From: an uncultured Aquimonas sp.
GTDB lineage: Bacteria > Pseudomonadota > Gammaproteobacteria > Xanthomonadales > Xanthomonadaceae
DNA: 64,000 nt
Direction of reading: 5' to 3'
Assembly: GCF_937888285.1 (NCBI RefSeq)
Contig: NZ_CALART010000111.1
Span: 62,001 to 126,000, forward strand
In this document: piece after piece, positions 1 to 9,379 of the stretch
How positions within the stretch are numbered: position 1 is the stretch's first letter
How the letters are laid out: each line of letters starts with the position of its first letter
Translations under genes and position numbers: made by a program
The notes under the pieces: generated by a model
The model's input: only the letters and a program-made list of their open reading frames with translations
Databases searched by the model: none
What the model was told of the DNA's origin: nothing

Positions 1-67
1 CGTGCATCGCCCCATCGCCCAACAAGGGAGAGCCTTCATGCTGCGTCCGGTCCTGTGATGCCTGCTG

Positions 68-829
68 GTGTTCGTCTTGTTGGGCTGTGCCAAGAAGGAA
101 GCCGTCGAGTCGGCTCCAGCGGCGATGCAGGGCATGGCCAACGCGGAGGCTCTGCTTGCCTACGAACACAGCGTGGCGATCGAGCTGCCGCCGGCAGCGC
201 TGTCGACGCGCATGGCGGCGCTGCGCACCGCCTGCACGCAGGGCGTGCACGGGCGCTGCAGCTTGCTGGAGTTCACCGAGAACGCCGGTGAGTACGCCAG
301 CGGGCGGATGCAGATGCGGTTGGTGCCAGAGGCGGTCGAGCCGATGTTGGCCGGCGCAGCGGAAGGCGGCGAAGCCACTCGCCGCAGCACGCGTGCCGAG
401 GATCTGTCGGTGGCGGTGGCCGACAACGCGCGCGAGCGCGATCGCCTGAGGCTGCAGCAGCAGCGCCTGGATGCCCTGGCGGATCGCACGGATCTGTCGG
501 TGGCCGAGCATCTGCAGCTGGCGCGCGAGCTGTCGGCACTGGAGGCCGAGCGGCTTTCGGCGGAACGCGTGGCTGCGCAGCAGACGCTGCGGCTGGAGAC
601 CAATCTGCTGAGTCTGGAGTTTCGCGCCAGCACGCCGAGTGGCTCGCGCTGGTCGGCGCTGGGCCTGGTGCTGTCGGAGTCGATGGACAACTTCGTCGAC
701 GGCCTGATCGAAGCGATCGAGGTCATTGCCTACGCCTTGCCCTATGTGCTGCTGGCCTTTCCGCTGGCCCTGCTGTGGTGGGCGCTGTGGCGCCTGGCGA
801 CGCGGGGTTTGCGGCGAGGTCGGGAGTGA
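68..829 (+). CDS. DUF4349-like membrane lipoprotein, signal peptide broken by in-frame TGA
   Basis: The frame encodes a lipobox (LLGC, Cys codon at 86-88), a central charged helical region with an 'ELSALEAERLSAERVA' coiled-coil pattern, and one C-terminal membrane helix (about codons 220-243) followed by Arg-rich residues. This layout resembles DUF4349 lipoproteins; that assignment is by pattern only. The natural start is probably ATG at 38, preceded by AAGGGAG. It would give MLRPVL followed by a TGA stop at 56-58 and then CLLVFVLLGCAKKE, a normal lipoprotein signal peptide cut by one stop codon. The only restart that keeps the lipobox is GTG at 68, which leaves a signal peptide too short to be convincing. 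The rest of the frame is open for 253 codons, so either the gene was damaged recently or the base call is wrong. Confidence 0.6.
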   Translation: MFVLLGCAKKEAVESAPAAMQGMANAEALLAYEHSVAIELPPAALSTRMAALRTACTQGVHGRCSLLEFTENAGEYASGRMQMRLVPEAVEPMLAGAAEGGEATRRSTRAEDLSVAVADNARERDRLRLQQQRLDALADRTDLSVAEHLQLARELSALEAERLSAERVAAQQTLRLETNLLSLEFRASTPSGSRWSALGLVLSESMDNFVDGLIEAIEVIAYALPYVLLAFPLALLWWALWRLATRGLRRGRE

Positions 830-932
830 GCGCCGCATTCTGGTGAGCGTCCGATCAGCGGGTGGCCTGAGGGAGTGCCCCGATGCCTGCAGGGTGGGGT
901 GGCTGTGGTGCAGGTGCGGCGAGTGTCCAGGC

Positions 933-958
933 CATGGTGGGCCAGGGCCCACCCTATG
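933..958. repeat. REP-like palindrome, forward copy
   Basis: Core GTGGGCCAGGGCCCAC (7-bp arms, 2-bp centre) flanked by CATG and CCTATG. It is the first of at least 15 copies in the window and faces an inverted copy 105 bp downstream. The surrounding gene-free stretch 830-1273 holds only this pair and the palindrome at 1233-1262. Confidence 0.85.
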
Positions 959-1063
959 CAGCTCGTGCTGCTGCACGCCGAAAGCCGAATGCCGAGTGAC
1001 GAGTGCTGCGCTTCACGCGGGCAGCTGCGTGATCGCAGGCGGGCAGCGGCGTTCCCGAATCCC

Positions 1064-1089
1064 CATAGGGTGGGCCCTGGCCCACCATG
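1064..1089. repeat. REP-like palindrome, reverse copy
   Basis: Reverse-complement copy of the 933-958 element, with CATAGG on its left and CATG on its right. The two copies form an inverted pair that could fold as a long hairpin. Confidence 0.85.
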
Positions 1090-1232
1090 AGCGCGATGCT
1101 GGCCTCGCTCTGTACTGTCGCAAGAGGGTGGTGAGCACATCGCCCGAGCCCATCACCACGAGCGCGCGAGGCGGGAAGCTCGCTGCGGGCAGGCGATGGG
1201 AATCGCTCTGTTCCTTGGCGGCGGTGTCCGCC

Positions 1233-1262
1233 GCGGCGCGCAGGCGATCGCCTGCGCGCCGC
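1233..1262. terminator. 30-nt perfect palindrome just downstream of the TonB receptor gene
   Basis: Two perfect 15-nt arms with no loop (arm GCGGCGCGCAGGCGA) lie 11 bp beyond the stop codon of the minus-strand receptor gene. No T-tract follows on the minus strand, so it is not a canonical intrinsic terminator. It may act as a 3'-end stabiliser or a Rho-assisted terminator. Confidence 0.4.
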
Positions 1263-1273
1263 GCGAGGTCCAA

Positions 1274-3487
1274 TCAGAAAGTCGTGGTGAACTCGACGCC
1301 CCATACCCGGGGCTCATTGACGAAGCCGGTGAGGTTGTTGAAGTCGATACCACCCACGGCGACCAGCTTGTCGGTGATGTTGCGGCCGAACAGGGCCAGC
1401 TCGTGCTTGCCGTAGTTCCAGCTGTAGCCGGCGCGCAGGCCGCCTTCCAGCAGGGCCTTGCCGCGGAACTCGGCGGCCTCGTACAGGAAGAAGTTGATCT
1501 CGCTGCGGTAGGCCCAGTCGGTGTAGATGAAGATCTCGTCCTCGCCGACCGGGATGCTGTAGCGGGCAGTGACGTTGGCGACGTTCTTCGGCGCCTGCGG
1601 CAGAGGGTTGCCGTAGATCGACACCGTACCGGCTGTGGCGCCGGCCGGGTCCAGCACGGTGCAGCCGCCGCCGCAGGGGGCGATGGCCAGGCCGCGGTCG
1701 CGGATCTCGGTCTTGTTGTGGCTGTAGCCGAAGGTCAGCAGCAGGTTGTCGGTGACATAGGCATCGAGATCGACTTCGACACCGCGGCCGATCGACTTGT
1801 CGGCGTTGATGAGAGTGTTGAAGTTGGTGGTGCCGCCGACGGCGGTCAGCTGCTGATCCTTCACCTCATACGCGAACGCAGCGATGTTGAAGCGCGCGCG
1901 ACCGTCCCACAGGTTCGACTTGAAGCCGAGCTCGATCGAGTCGACGGTCTCGGAATCGGCCACCGAGATCGAGTCGCCGAACAGCAGGCGGCCCTGGATG
2001 CTGGGCGCGCGGAAGCCGCGGGCGTAGCGCGCGTAGACGGTCCGGTCCGAATCGATGAACCAGCTTGCGGACAGATCGCCCGAGACATTGCTGTCGCTCG
2101 GATTGGCGGTCAGTACGCCGGTGGCGCCGCCGCCGATCGGGCTGACCAGGCGCTGGGCGCTGAAATCCTTCTCGTCGCGGGTGAAGCGCAGGCCGCCGGC
2201 CAGGCGAAGGCTGTCGGAAACGTCGTACTCGCCCGAGGTGAACAGGGCGTAGGCCTTGTTGCGCTGCTCCTGAACCGCGTAGCCGTTCTGCGCGCCGCTG
2301 AAGGTGTTGAAATTGAAGCTGTCGATGGTGATGTCTTCATCGAACAGGAACAGCCCGGCCTGCCAGTCGAAGGCGCCCCACTCATTCGAGGCCAGGCGGA
2401 ATTCCTGGGTGAGCTGGCGGTGGTCCGGCAGGCCGTCGGCGCTCTGCGCGTCAAAAGGGATGAAGCCCGGGCCGAAGGGCGGCGCGTAGCTGGCGCCGAA
2501 GCCGCCGTCGATGTCGCCGCGCGAGTAGCTGTCGACGCTCTCGTAGCCGGTGACCGAGTACAGGGTGACGCGGTCGAGATCGAAGGCCAGGCGCGCGCTG
2601 CCGCCGACATTGCGCAGGGTGCTGCGGTTGTCGCCGTCAATGGCGACCACGCTGCGGCGGAAGCCGTCGACCAGGTCATTGCTGCCGGGCTTGAACACAT
2701 TGGCGCGGAACAGGCGAGCGGTGCCGTCGAGGTCGCGCAGATGCACATTGAACAGGGCGCGGCTGCTGTCGTTCGGCTCGTACAGGAACTGCGCGCGGCC
2801 GGCGAATTCGCGGTAGCCCTCGTACTGGTCGCTGCGACCGGTGAACGCGTTGTCGACCCAGTCGCCGCGGCGCTGGTACAGACCCGACACGCGCGCCGAC
2901 CAGGCCTCGGACAGGCCGCCGCCGATGGCGCCTTCGGTGTTCACGGTGTCGAAGCGGCCGTAGGCGAACTGGCCATAGCCGCTGCGCTCCTGCGCAGGCT
3001 GCACCGATTCGAACTTCAGCACGCCGGCCGGCGTGTTGCGCCCGAACAGGCTGCCCTGCGGGCCGCGCAGCAGCTCGAGGCGATCCAGGTCGAACACCGG
3101 GAAGCCTTTCAGCAGAGGGTTCTCCAGCACCACCTCGTCGTAGATCAGCGAGACCGGCTGCGAGGCATTGAGATCGAAGTCGCCGTTGCCGAGACCGCGG
3201 ATGTAGAAGCGCGGAAACGCGCGGCCGAAGCTGGATTCGATATTGAGGCTGGGCAGGCGCCCGGACAGGAAGCGGATGTCCTCACCGCCCGAACCCAGGA
3301 TGTCCAGCTTCTCGGCGCTGACCGTGGTGATCGCCAGCGGAATCTTTTGCGGGTCCTCGGCGCGGCGCTGGGCGGTGACAGTGATGGCGTCGAGCTGGGC
3401 GGGCGAGGTGGACGCGTCCTGCGCGAACGCGGGCAGGGCGGCGGCCAGGGCCAGGCTCAGGGCGGCCGGACGGAGAGTGCGCGGCAT
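1274..3487 (-). CDS. TonB-dependent outer-membrane receptor
   Basis: Product of 737 residues. It has a signal peptide (MPRTLRPAALSLALAAALPAFAQ), a TonB-box-like DAITVTAQRR segment, a plug domain (IRFLSGRLPSL to RGPQGSLFGRNTPAGVL, about residues 60-160) and a long 22-strand-type barrel ending in the aromatic WGVEFTTTF. Such receptors import bulky ligands through the outer membrane using TonB-ExbBD energy. ATG at 3487 is chosen because AAGGA lies 7 nt upstream and the signal peptide begins there; the open frame extends further without support. The gene stands alone, and neither neighbour indicates the substrate, which could be a siderophore, a plant or algal compound, or a vitamin. Ligand specificity is not inferable here. 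Confidence 0.9.
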   Translation of the reverse strand: MPRTLRPAALSLALAAALPAFAQDASTSPAQLDAITVTAQRRAEDPQKIPLAITTVSAEKLDILGSGGEDIRFLSGRLPSLNIESSFGRAFPRFYIRGLGNGDFDLNASQPVSLIYDEVVLENPLLKGFPVFDLDRLELLRGPQGSLFGRNTPAGVLKFESVQPAQERSGYGQFAYGRFDTVNTEGAIGGGLSEAWSARVSGLYQRRGDWVDNAFTGRSDQYEGYREFAGRAQFLYEPNDSSRALFNVHLRDLDGTARLFRANVFKPGSNDLVDGFRRSVVAIDGDNRSTLRNVGGSARLAFDLDRVTLYSVTGYESVDSYSRGDIDGGFGASYAPPFGPGFIPFDAQSADGLPDHRQLTQEFRLASNEWGAFDWQAGLFLFDEDITIDSFNFNTFSGAQNGYAVQEQRNKAYALFTSGEYDVSDSLRLAGGLRFTRDEKDFSAQRLVSPIGGGATGVLTANPSDSNVSGDLSASWFIDSDRTVYARYARGFRAPSIQGRLLFGDSISVADSETVDSIELGFKSNLWDGRARFNIAAFAYEVKDQQLTAVGGTTNFNTLINADKSIGRGVEVDLDAYVTDNLLLTFGYSHNKTEIRDRGLAIAPCGGGCTVLDPAGATAGTVSIYGNPLPQAPKNVANVTARYSIPVGEDEIFIYTDWAYRSEINFFLYEAAEFRGKALLEGGLRAGYSWNYGKHELALFGRNITDKLVAVGGIDFNNLTGFVNEPRVWGVEFTTTF

Positions 3488-3618
3488 GTCGATGTCCTTG
3501 GAAGGGGCGTTCGGGGTCGGGGCCCCGGCTGGGGCCTGCGCATGCTGCGGCTGCACATGGGCCGTGCGCAAGCGACGCGCCGTCACTTCAGCTGCACCGA
3601 AGTCGCTTGCGTGTGGCG

Positions 3619-6600
3619 TCAGGGGCTGTGCTTGCCGTACCGCTCGAACAGCGCATCCGGCGGCAGCGGCTTGCTGAACAGGTAGCCCTGCGCCAGCGCG
3701 CAGCCGCGCGCGCGCAGGAAGTCGCGCTGGCGTTCGGTCTCGACGCCCTCGGCCAGCACCTGGATGCGCAGCTTGCGGCCGAGGTCGATCACCGCTTCGA
3801 CGAGGAATGCGTCGCTGGTGTCGGTCTCGATATCGGTGATGAAGCTGCGGTCGATCTTCAGCTTGTGCACCGGGAAGCGCTTCAGCGAGGCCAGCGAGGA
3901 ATAGCCGGTGCCGAAGTCGTCGATCGCCAGCTTGACGCCGAGGCCATGCAGCTCGCGCAGGAACACCTCGGCGCGCTCGCCCTGTTCCATCAGGCCGCTC
4001 TCGGTGATCTCCAGCTCCAGCCGCTCCGGCGGCAGCCCACTGTGCTCCAGCGCGCGCCGCACCCGCGCCTCCACCGGATAGCGGCCGACCTCCGAAGGCG
4101 ACAGGTTGACCGCCACGCTGCCGAAGTCCCAGCCCCGGTCCAGCCAGCGCCGGGCCTGCAGGCAGGCTTCGAGGGTGACCCAGTCGCCGAGCTGGTTGAT
4201 CAGCCCGGTCTGTTCGAGAATCGGGATGAACTGGTCCGGCCCCACCGGCGGCAGGCCGGGCTGGTTGAGACGCACCAGTGCCTCCAGGCCGACCATCCGG
4301 CCGCTGGCGACCTCGACCAGCGGCTGGTAGACGAGGCTGAACTGCTGCTCCTGCAGGGCAAGACGCAGCCGCTGCTCCAGCTGCATGCGCTGTCGCGCCT
4401 GCTCGCCCATCGCCGGAGCGAAGCGTCGCCAGGTGTTGCCGCCGCCGCGCTTGGCCTCGAACAGCGCGACTTCGAGCTTCCGCAGCAGCAGCTCGGCCTC
4501 GCCCTCGGCATCCTCGAAGCGGATCAGGCCGAGGCTGGCCTGGGTATAGGCCCGCTCGTCCTGGCCCAGCTTGATCGGTGGCCGCAGGCAGGCCTGCACG
4601 GCCTGCACGAAGCGTTCGGCCTCATCGACGCCGGTCAGGCGTTCCAGCACCAGCACGAACTCGTCGCCGCCGAGACGGGCGAGGGTGTCGCCGGGCCGCA
4701 TGAGGGCGCCCAGGCGCAGCGCTACTTCGCGCAGCAGTTCGTCGCCGTGCCCCCAGCCGGCGTTCTCGTTGACCGCGCGGAAATTGTCCAGGTCCAGCAT
4801 GATCGCCGCGCCCAGCTGGCGCGCCTGGCGATGTGCATCGAGCGCGGCCTGCAGGCGGATCAGCAGCAGATCGCGGTTCGGCAGGCCGGTCAGGGCGTCG
4901 AAATGGGCGATCCGGCTGAGGCGCGCATCGGTCTCGCGCTGGCGCGTGATGTCGGTGAACAGCAGCACCCTGCTGGCCTGTTCGGCCTCGCCGCCGTCCA
5001 CCCGCGCCAGCGACAGCAGCAGCGTGTGCAGCTGGCCGCTGCCGTGGCGGGCCAGCACTTCGCCCTGCCAATGGCCATCCTGCCGCAGGGCCTCGCGCAT
5101 CGCGCGGGCGTAGTCGGGATCGCGCTCCAGGTCGGCGAGCAGCGAGGCCGGCTGCTCGCGCAAGCGCTCTTCGTCGCTGCCGAGGAACTCGCAGGCGGCC
5201 GGATTGGCCGACAGGATGCGGCCGCGCGCGTCCAGCAGCAGGATGCCGTCGCGGCTGCTGCGCAGGGCCAGCGCCTGCTGTTCGAGATGGGCCTGCATGC
5301 GCTCGCGCTGGCGGCGCTGGCGCATCAGCTGCAGGGCGTATTCGATGTCGCCGGCGACCTCGGCCAGCAGCGCTTGCTGCTCGTCCTCCAGGTCGAAGGG
5401 GGTGTCGGAGTGCAGCACCAGCACCAGCCGCTGCCCTTCGTGTTCGCCCAGGCAGACCAGGCTCAGGCCGGACAGTCCGGCGCTGGCGCAGGCCTCGGCC
5501 CAGGCGAGCCCGGGACGCGGGCTGACCCGCCGGCTGTGCACCCGCAGGGCCGGCGGTTCGTGGGCCAGCAGCTCGAACAGCGGTGAGTCGGCGTCTTCCA
5601 GCAGGATCTCGGGCAGGCGTGCGCCCGCGTCGAGCCCGCTGGCGACCAGGCGGCGCGAAGGCGGCGCGCTCGCGATCCAGGCCAGCCGGTAGCCACCCGA
5701 GCGCACCGCGGCCGCGGTGACCCGCTCGAACAGGCTGGCTTCGTCCTTGCTGAATACCAGCGCCTGGTTGCAGGCACTGAGCATGCCGTAGAGGCGGCCG
5801 AGCTGGGCGATGCGTTCGCTGTGGCGAACCCGCTCGGTCACGTCCCAGCTGACCCAGACCACGCGGTCCGCGCCGCTCACGGCCGTTGTTCGGGCCTCGA
5901 AGATCCGCTCGCTGCCACCGATCAGCAGGCGGTACTCGGCCCGCCCCTTGCCTTGCGCCAGCGTATCCGCGATCAGGCCCATGAAGGCGGCCGTCTGTTC
6001 GGTCGGGAAAAGATCCTTGATGAGTCGCCCAAGTGCCTGTTCCGGCGGCACCATCAGCAGCTCGGGGCGGCTGGCGTGCACGCGCAGGAAGCGGCCTTCG
6101 GCATCCAGCAGGAAGGAGATGTCGGGCACCGAGCCGGCAAAGGCATCGAGCTCGGCTTCACGCGCCTCCCGCGCGGCAGCCTCGATGTCGGTCTGCCGGG
6201 CCGCGCGCTGCTGCCAGAGCGCGAACGCAACGCCGATGCCCGCCAGCATCAGGATCAGCGCGGCGGTGAGGCGCGCAAGGCCGCTGCGTGAAGCGTCCAT
6301 GGCGTCGAGCGCATCGGCTTCCAGCTGGGCCAGTGCGGCCTCCAGCCGTCGCTGTTCACCGCGCATGGCCAGCCGCACCTGTGGCGCCGAGGCGGCATCG
6401 CGATCGGCGAGCAGGGTATCGAGCGCACGCAGCGAGTCGAGCAGGCGCTCGACCGACGCAGCCGTGTCGGGATCGGGCGGCGTGTCGCGCCAAAGCCCGC
6501 GCAGCGCGCCCTGTCCGCGGCCGATGTCGGCCGCGGTCTGCTGCGCGCGCTGCAGGCTGGCGCGCACCAGATCGAGGCCGCTGCCGCTGTCGCCGGCGGC

Positions 6601-6795
6601 ATGACGCTCGGCGTGCAGCTGGGCCAGCAGGGTGGCCTGGCGGATGGTGGCGATCTGGTCCTGCCGCACCAGCAGCTCGGCGTGCGCGCGCTGGGCGTGC
6701 TGCTGGCTGCCCGCCAGCAGCAGCATGGCCAGCAGGATGACGCCCGCCGAGGCCCAGGTGCGGGCGATGCGTCGCCGTTGCTGCGCTGGCCTCAT
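3619..6795 (-). CDS. Membrane PAS-GAF-PAS-GGDEF-EAL cyclic-di-GMP signalling protein
   Basis: Product of 1058 residues. Two membrane helices (about 14-29 and 176-195) bracket a helical periplasmic region. PAS (about 218-330), GAF (about 345-490, GGYRLAWI) and PAS (about 505-625) domains follow, then GGDEF and EAL. The diguanylate cyclase signature GGDEF (about residue 709) is intact and is preceded by an RPGD inhibitory-site motif exactly five residues upstream. The phosphodiesterase signature is also complete (EALVRL, NLSPSEV, DDFGTGYSS, KIDRSF, EGVE). Both activities are therefore possible, and the net direction cannot be read. The start overlaps the stop of the upstream binding-protein gene by 4 bp (ATGA), so the two are cotranscribed and the periplasmic protein probably modulates this enzyme. 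Confidence 0.92.
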   Translation of the reverse strand: MRPAQQRRRIARTWASAGVILLAMLLLAGSQQHAQRAHAELLVRQDQIATIRQATLLAQLHAERHAAGDSGSGLDLVRASLQRAQQTAADIGRGQGALRGLWRDTPPDPDTAASVERLLDSLRALDTLLADRDAASAPQVRLAMRGEQRRLEAALAQLEADALDAMDASRSGLARLTAALILMLAGIGVAFALWQQRAARQTDIEAAAREAREAELDAFAGSVPDISFLLDAEGRFLRVHASRPELLMVPPEQALGRLIKDLFPTEQTAAFMGLIADTLAQGKGRAEYRLLIGGSERIFEARTTAVSGADRVVWVSWDVTERVRHSERIAQLGRLYGMLSACNQALVFSKDEASLFERVTAAAVRSGGYRLAWIASAPPSRRLVASGLDAGARLPEILLEDADSPLFELLAHEPPALRVHSRRVSPRPGLAWAEACASAGLSGLSLVCLGEHEGQRLVLVLHSDTPFDLEDEQQALLAEVAGDIEYALQLMRQRRQRERMQAHLEQQALALRSSRDGILLLDARGRILSANPAACEFLGSDEERLREQPASLLADLERDPDYARAMREALRQDGHWQGEVLARHGSGQLHTLLLSLARVDGGEAEQASRVLLFTDITRQRETDARLSRIAHFDALTGLPNRDLLLIRLQAALDAHRQARQLGAAIMLDLDNFRAVNENAGWGHGDELLREVALRLGALMRPGDTLARLGGDEFVLVLERLTGVDEAERFVQAVQACLRPPIKLGQDERAYTQASLGLIRFEDAEGEAELLLRKLEVALFEAKRGGGNTWRRFAPAMGEQARQRMQLEQRLRLALQEQQFSLVYQPLVEVASGRMVGLEALVRLNQPGLPPVGPDQFIPILEQTGLINQLGDWVTLEACLQARRWLDRGWDFGSVAVNLSPSEVGRYPVEARVRRALEHSGLPPERLELEITESGLMEQGERAEVFLRELHGLGVKLAIDDFGTGYSSLASLKRFPVHKLKIDRSFITDIETDTSDAFLVEAVIDLGRKLRIQVLAEGVETERQRDFLRARGCALAQGYLFSKPLPPDALFERYGKHSP

Positions 6796-7619
6796 GGCTG
6801 GGCCCGTCCCTCGATGGCAGGGAGCACGTCCGACTCCAGAAAGCCGTAGGCGGCGACGGCGCGCAGATGCTCCGGGCTGCCGAGATAGGCCGCGAGCGCA
6901 GCATCCAGGCGCGCGGTGAACCCGGCTTCGGCATGTGCGAGGGCAAACGCGGGATAGCCGCGTCGCGGGGTGTCGATCAGCTGCAGCGTGAGCGCGCCGC
7001 CGCTGGACCAGTTCTGCGCCATCCAGCGCAGGCTGGGCGCCGACAGCGCGAGCGCATCGGCCTCGCCCAGGCTCAAGGCTGCCATCGCCGTGCGCGCATC
7101 GGGCAGGCGCAGAATGCTGTGCTCACCCAGAACGAACTGGCCCGGATCCGCAGCCTCGACCGAGCCTTCAATCACCGCCAGGCGGATCGGCTCGCCGGCG
7201 ACCGGCGGTGGATCGCGCAGCAGCAGCGCAGGGCCGACGGCCGCGGTGGGACGGGTGAAGCGGACGCGACGCTCGCGCTCCGGGGTAATGAAGAGACCGC
7301 CGGCGATCAGATCGATGCGGCCGGCTTCGAGCTCTTCCAGCAGGCTGCCGAAGTCGAGGCGCACGTGCTGCACGGCGTCGATCCCGAGCCGATGCAGCAC
7401 GTGCTGCAACACGTCCACCGACTCGCCGCGCAGCTCGCCCGCGGAATCCATGTAGGCATAGGGGGCTTCCAGCGCATAGCCGATGCGCAGCGGATAGCCG
7501 CGCTGCAGTCGTTGATCGATGCTGCTGTGACCGGGCGACAGCGCGTAGAAGGCCAGCGCGACGCCGAGGCCTGCGACCGCGAGCACGGCCAGGAGCGTGT
7601 GCCTGCCGAGGGCGCTCAC
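6792..7619 (-). CDS. Membrane-anchored family 3 solute-binding protein, likely sensor partner of the GGDEF-EAL protein
   Basis: Product of 275 residues. An N-terminal hydrophobic helix (TLLAVLAVAGLGVALAFYAL), uncleaved or a signal, precedes a periplasmic binding domain of the SBP_bac_3 family (PLRIGYALEAPYAYMDSAGEL, IDLIAGGLFITPERERRVRF). No ABC permease or ATPase gene is adjacent. The next gene, translationally coupled through an ATGA overlap, is a GGDEF-EAL protein, so a ligand-sensing role is more likely than transport. GTG at 7617-7619 is the start, with GGAG about 10 nt upstream. The ligand is unknown; amino-acid-like compounds are usual for the family. Confidence 0.85.
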   Translation of the reverse strand: MSALGRHTLLAVLAVAGLGVALAFYALSPGHSSIDQRLQRGYPLRIGYALEAPYAYMDSAGELRGESVDVLQHVLHRLGIDAVQHVRLDFGSLLEELEAGRIDLIAGGLFITPERERRVRFTRPTAAVGPALLLRDPPPVAGEPIRLAVIEGSVEAADPGQFVLGEHSILRLPDARTAMAALSLGEADALALSAPSLRWMAQNWSSGGALTLQLIDTPRRGYPAFALAHAEAGFTARLDAALAAYLGSPEHLRAVAAYGFLESDVLPAIEGRAQP

Positions 7620-7801
7620 GGCTGTCTCCGCAGGTTCGCTCCACGCGCGTGACGATCAGCAACGGCCGCACGCCGCGCATGCGACCCGGCGGGTGCTTCG
7701 CCCATCCATGTCAATCCGAGAGGAACAGGAAGAACTGCCATAGTCGATCCGGCATCATATCTCGGCTGCCCGCAGCCCGCGGGCCTGATCGCCTTGCCAC
7801 C

Positions 7802-9379
7802 ATGACCCAAAGCCCCGCCTCCGTCCAGACCGCGCCCCTGAAGTCGCGCGGTGCCGACATCGTTCGCCTCGCCATCGCCATCGCTTTCGTGCTGGCGGTG
7901 GTCGCCTACACCTGGGTCGCACACGGGCATCTGAGCCTCAGCCTCGTGGTTGCAGCAGCGTTCGGCGCCTACATGGCGATGAACATCGGTGCCAACGATG
8001 TCGCCAACAACGTCGGCCCGGCGGTGGGTGCGCGGGCGATGAGCCTGACCACGGCCATCGCGATCGCCGCGGTGTTCGAAGCGGGCGGCGCGATCATCGC
8101 CGGCGGCGAGGTGGTGGGCACCATCAAGAGCGGCATCATCGATCCGTCCAAGATCGAGGATCCACAGACCTTCATCTGGCTGATGATGGCCGCGCTGCTG
8201 GCGGCGGCGCTGTGGTTGAATCTCGCGACCGCGCTGGGCGCGCCGGTTTCGACCACGCATTCGATCGTCGGCGCCGTGCTGGGCTCGGGCATTGCGGCGG
8301 CCGGCTGGGACATCGCCAACTGGAGCACGGTCGGCAGCATCGCCGCGAGCTGGGTGGTGTCGCCGGTGTTTGGTGGTGTGATGGCGGCGATCTTCCTCTA
8401 CGTCGTCAAGCGCACCATCACTTACCAGGCCGATCTGCTGGAGGCATCCAAGCGGATGGTGCCGGTGCTGCTGGCGGTGATGGGCCTCGCTTTCGCCACC
8501 TACCTCGCGCTGAAGGGCCTGAACCAGCTGGTCAAGGTGAGCTTCGCGCAGGCACTGGCGGCAGGCGCGGTGGTGGCTGTCATCACATTTCTGTGGACGC
8601 GGATGCGCGTGCGCCAGAAGGCGGACCGGCTCAGCAACGACAAGGACGGCGTCAACAAGCTGTTCGGCATGCCGCTCGTCTTCGCGGCAGCGCTGCTGAG
8701 CTTCGCCCACGGCTCCAATGACGTCGCCAACGCGATCGGCCCGCTGGCTGCGATCTACGACACCCTGCTCACCCAGGGCATCCACGGCAAGGCCGCGATT
8801 CCCCTGTGGGTGATGCTGGTGGGTGCGCTGGGTCTGGCCGTCGGCCTCGCCCTGTACGGCCCCAAGCTGATCAAGACGGTCGGCACCGAGATCACCGACA
8901 TGGACCACATGCGCGCCTACGCGATCGCAATGGCGGCGGCAGTGACGGTCATCATCGCCTCGCAGCTGGGCCTGCCGATCAGCACCACGCACGTGACCAT
9001 CGGTGCGGTGTTCGGCGTGGGTTTCCTGCGCGAGTACCTGAAGGCCAACTACGCGCGGATCATCGCCGAGATCGAGGAGCATCATCGCGACAACGGCGCC
9101 GAGCAGCACGAGGTCGAGGCCTTCCTCAAGGCCTTCGAAGCGGCGTCCCGTGGCGACAAGGACCGCATGCTCAAGGAGCTGAAGGCCGCCGGCAAGCGCG
9201 GCGAGGCGGCGATCTCGAAGGCCGAGCGCAAGGGCCTGCGCAAGGTCTACCGCAAGGACCTGGTCAAGCGCGCCATCATGATGCGGGTGATCGCAGCCTG
9301 GATCATCACCGTGCCGGCCACGGCCGTGCTGTCGGCGATCATCTTCTTCACCATCCGCGGCATGCTGCTGCCCGCCTGA
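7802..9379 (+). CDS. pit: PiT-family inorganic phosphate permease
   Basis: Product of 525 residues with about ten membrane helices. The two PHO4-family signature repeats are present, NIGANDVANNVGPAVG in the N-terminal half and GSNDVANAIGPLAAI in the C-terminal half. Each half also carries the GAPVSTTHSIVG / GLPISTTHVTIG signature. It imports phosphate, or metal-phosphate complexes, across the inner membrane with protons. A long hydrophilic loop (about residues 425-485, rich in Lys, Glu and Arg) precedes the final helix. ATG at 7802 is chosen as the first Met before the conserved N-terminal helix; upstream codons are divergent-promoter sequence. The following hydrolase starts inside its stop codon (TGATG). 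Confidence 0.92.
   Translation: MTQSPASVQTAPLKSRGADIVRLAIAIAFVLAVVAYTWVAHGHLSLSLVVAAAFGAYMAMNIGANDVANNVGPAVGARAMSLTTAIAIAAVFEAGGAIIAGGEVVGTIKSGIIDPSKIEDPQTFIWLMMAALLAAALWLNLATALGAPVSTTHSIVGAVLGSGIAAAGWDIANWSTVGSIAASWVVSPVFGGVMAAIFLYVVKRTITYQADLLEASKRMVPVLLAVMGLAFATYLALKGLNQLVKVSFAQALAAGAVVAVITFLWTRMRVRQKADRLSNDKDGVNKLFGMPLVFAAALLSFAHGSNDVANAIGPLAAIYDTLLTQGIHGKAAIPLWVMLVGALGLAVGLALYGPKLIKTVGTEITDMDHMRAYAIAMAAAVTVIIASQLGLPISTTHVTIGAVFGVGFLREYLKANYARIIAEIEEHHRDNGAEQHEVEAFLKAFEAASRGDKDRMLKELKAAGKRGEAAISKAERKGLRKVYRKDLVKRAIMMRVIAAWIITVPATAVLSAIIFFTIRGMLLPA

Noticed and set aside
56..58. TGA at codon 7 of the first gene as a selenocysteine codon
   Set aside because: No SECIS-like hairpin follows and selenocysteine in a signal peptide has no precedent I know; mutation or base-call error is simpler.
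1196..3685. Long + strand frame opposite the first TonB receptor
   Set aside because: Val/Ala/Gly/Gln-rich shadow with no start signal; the minus-strand receptor is unmistakable.
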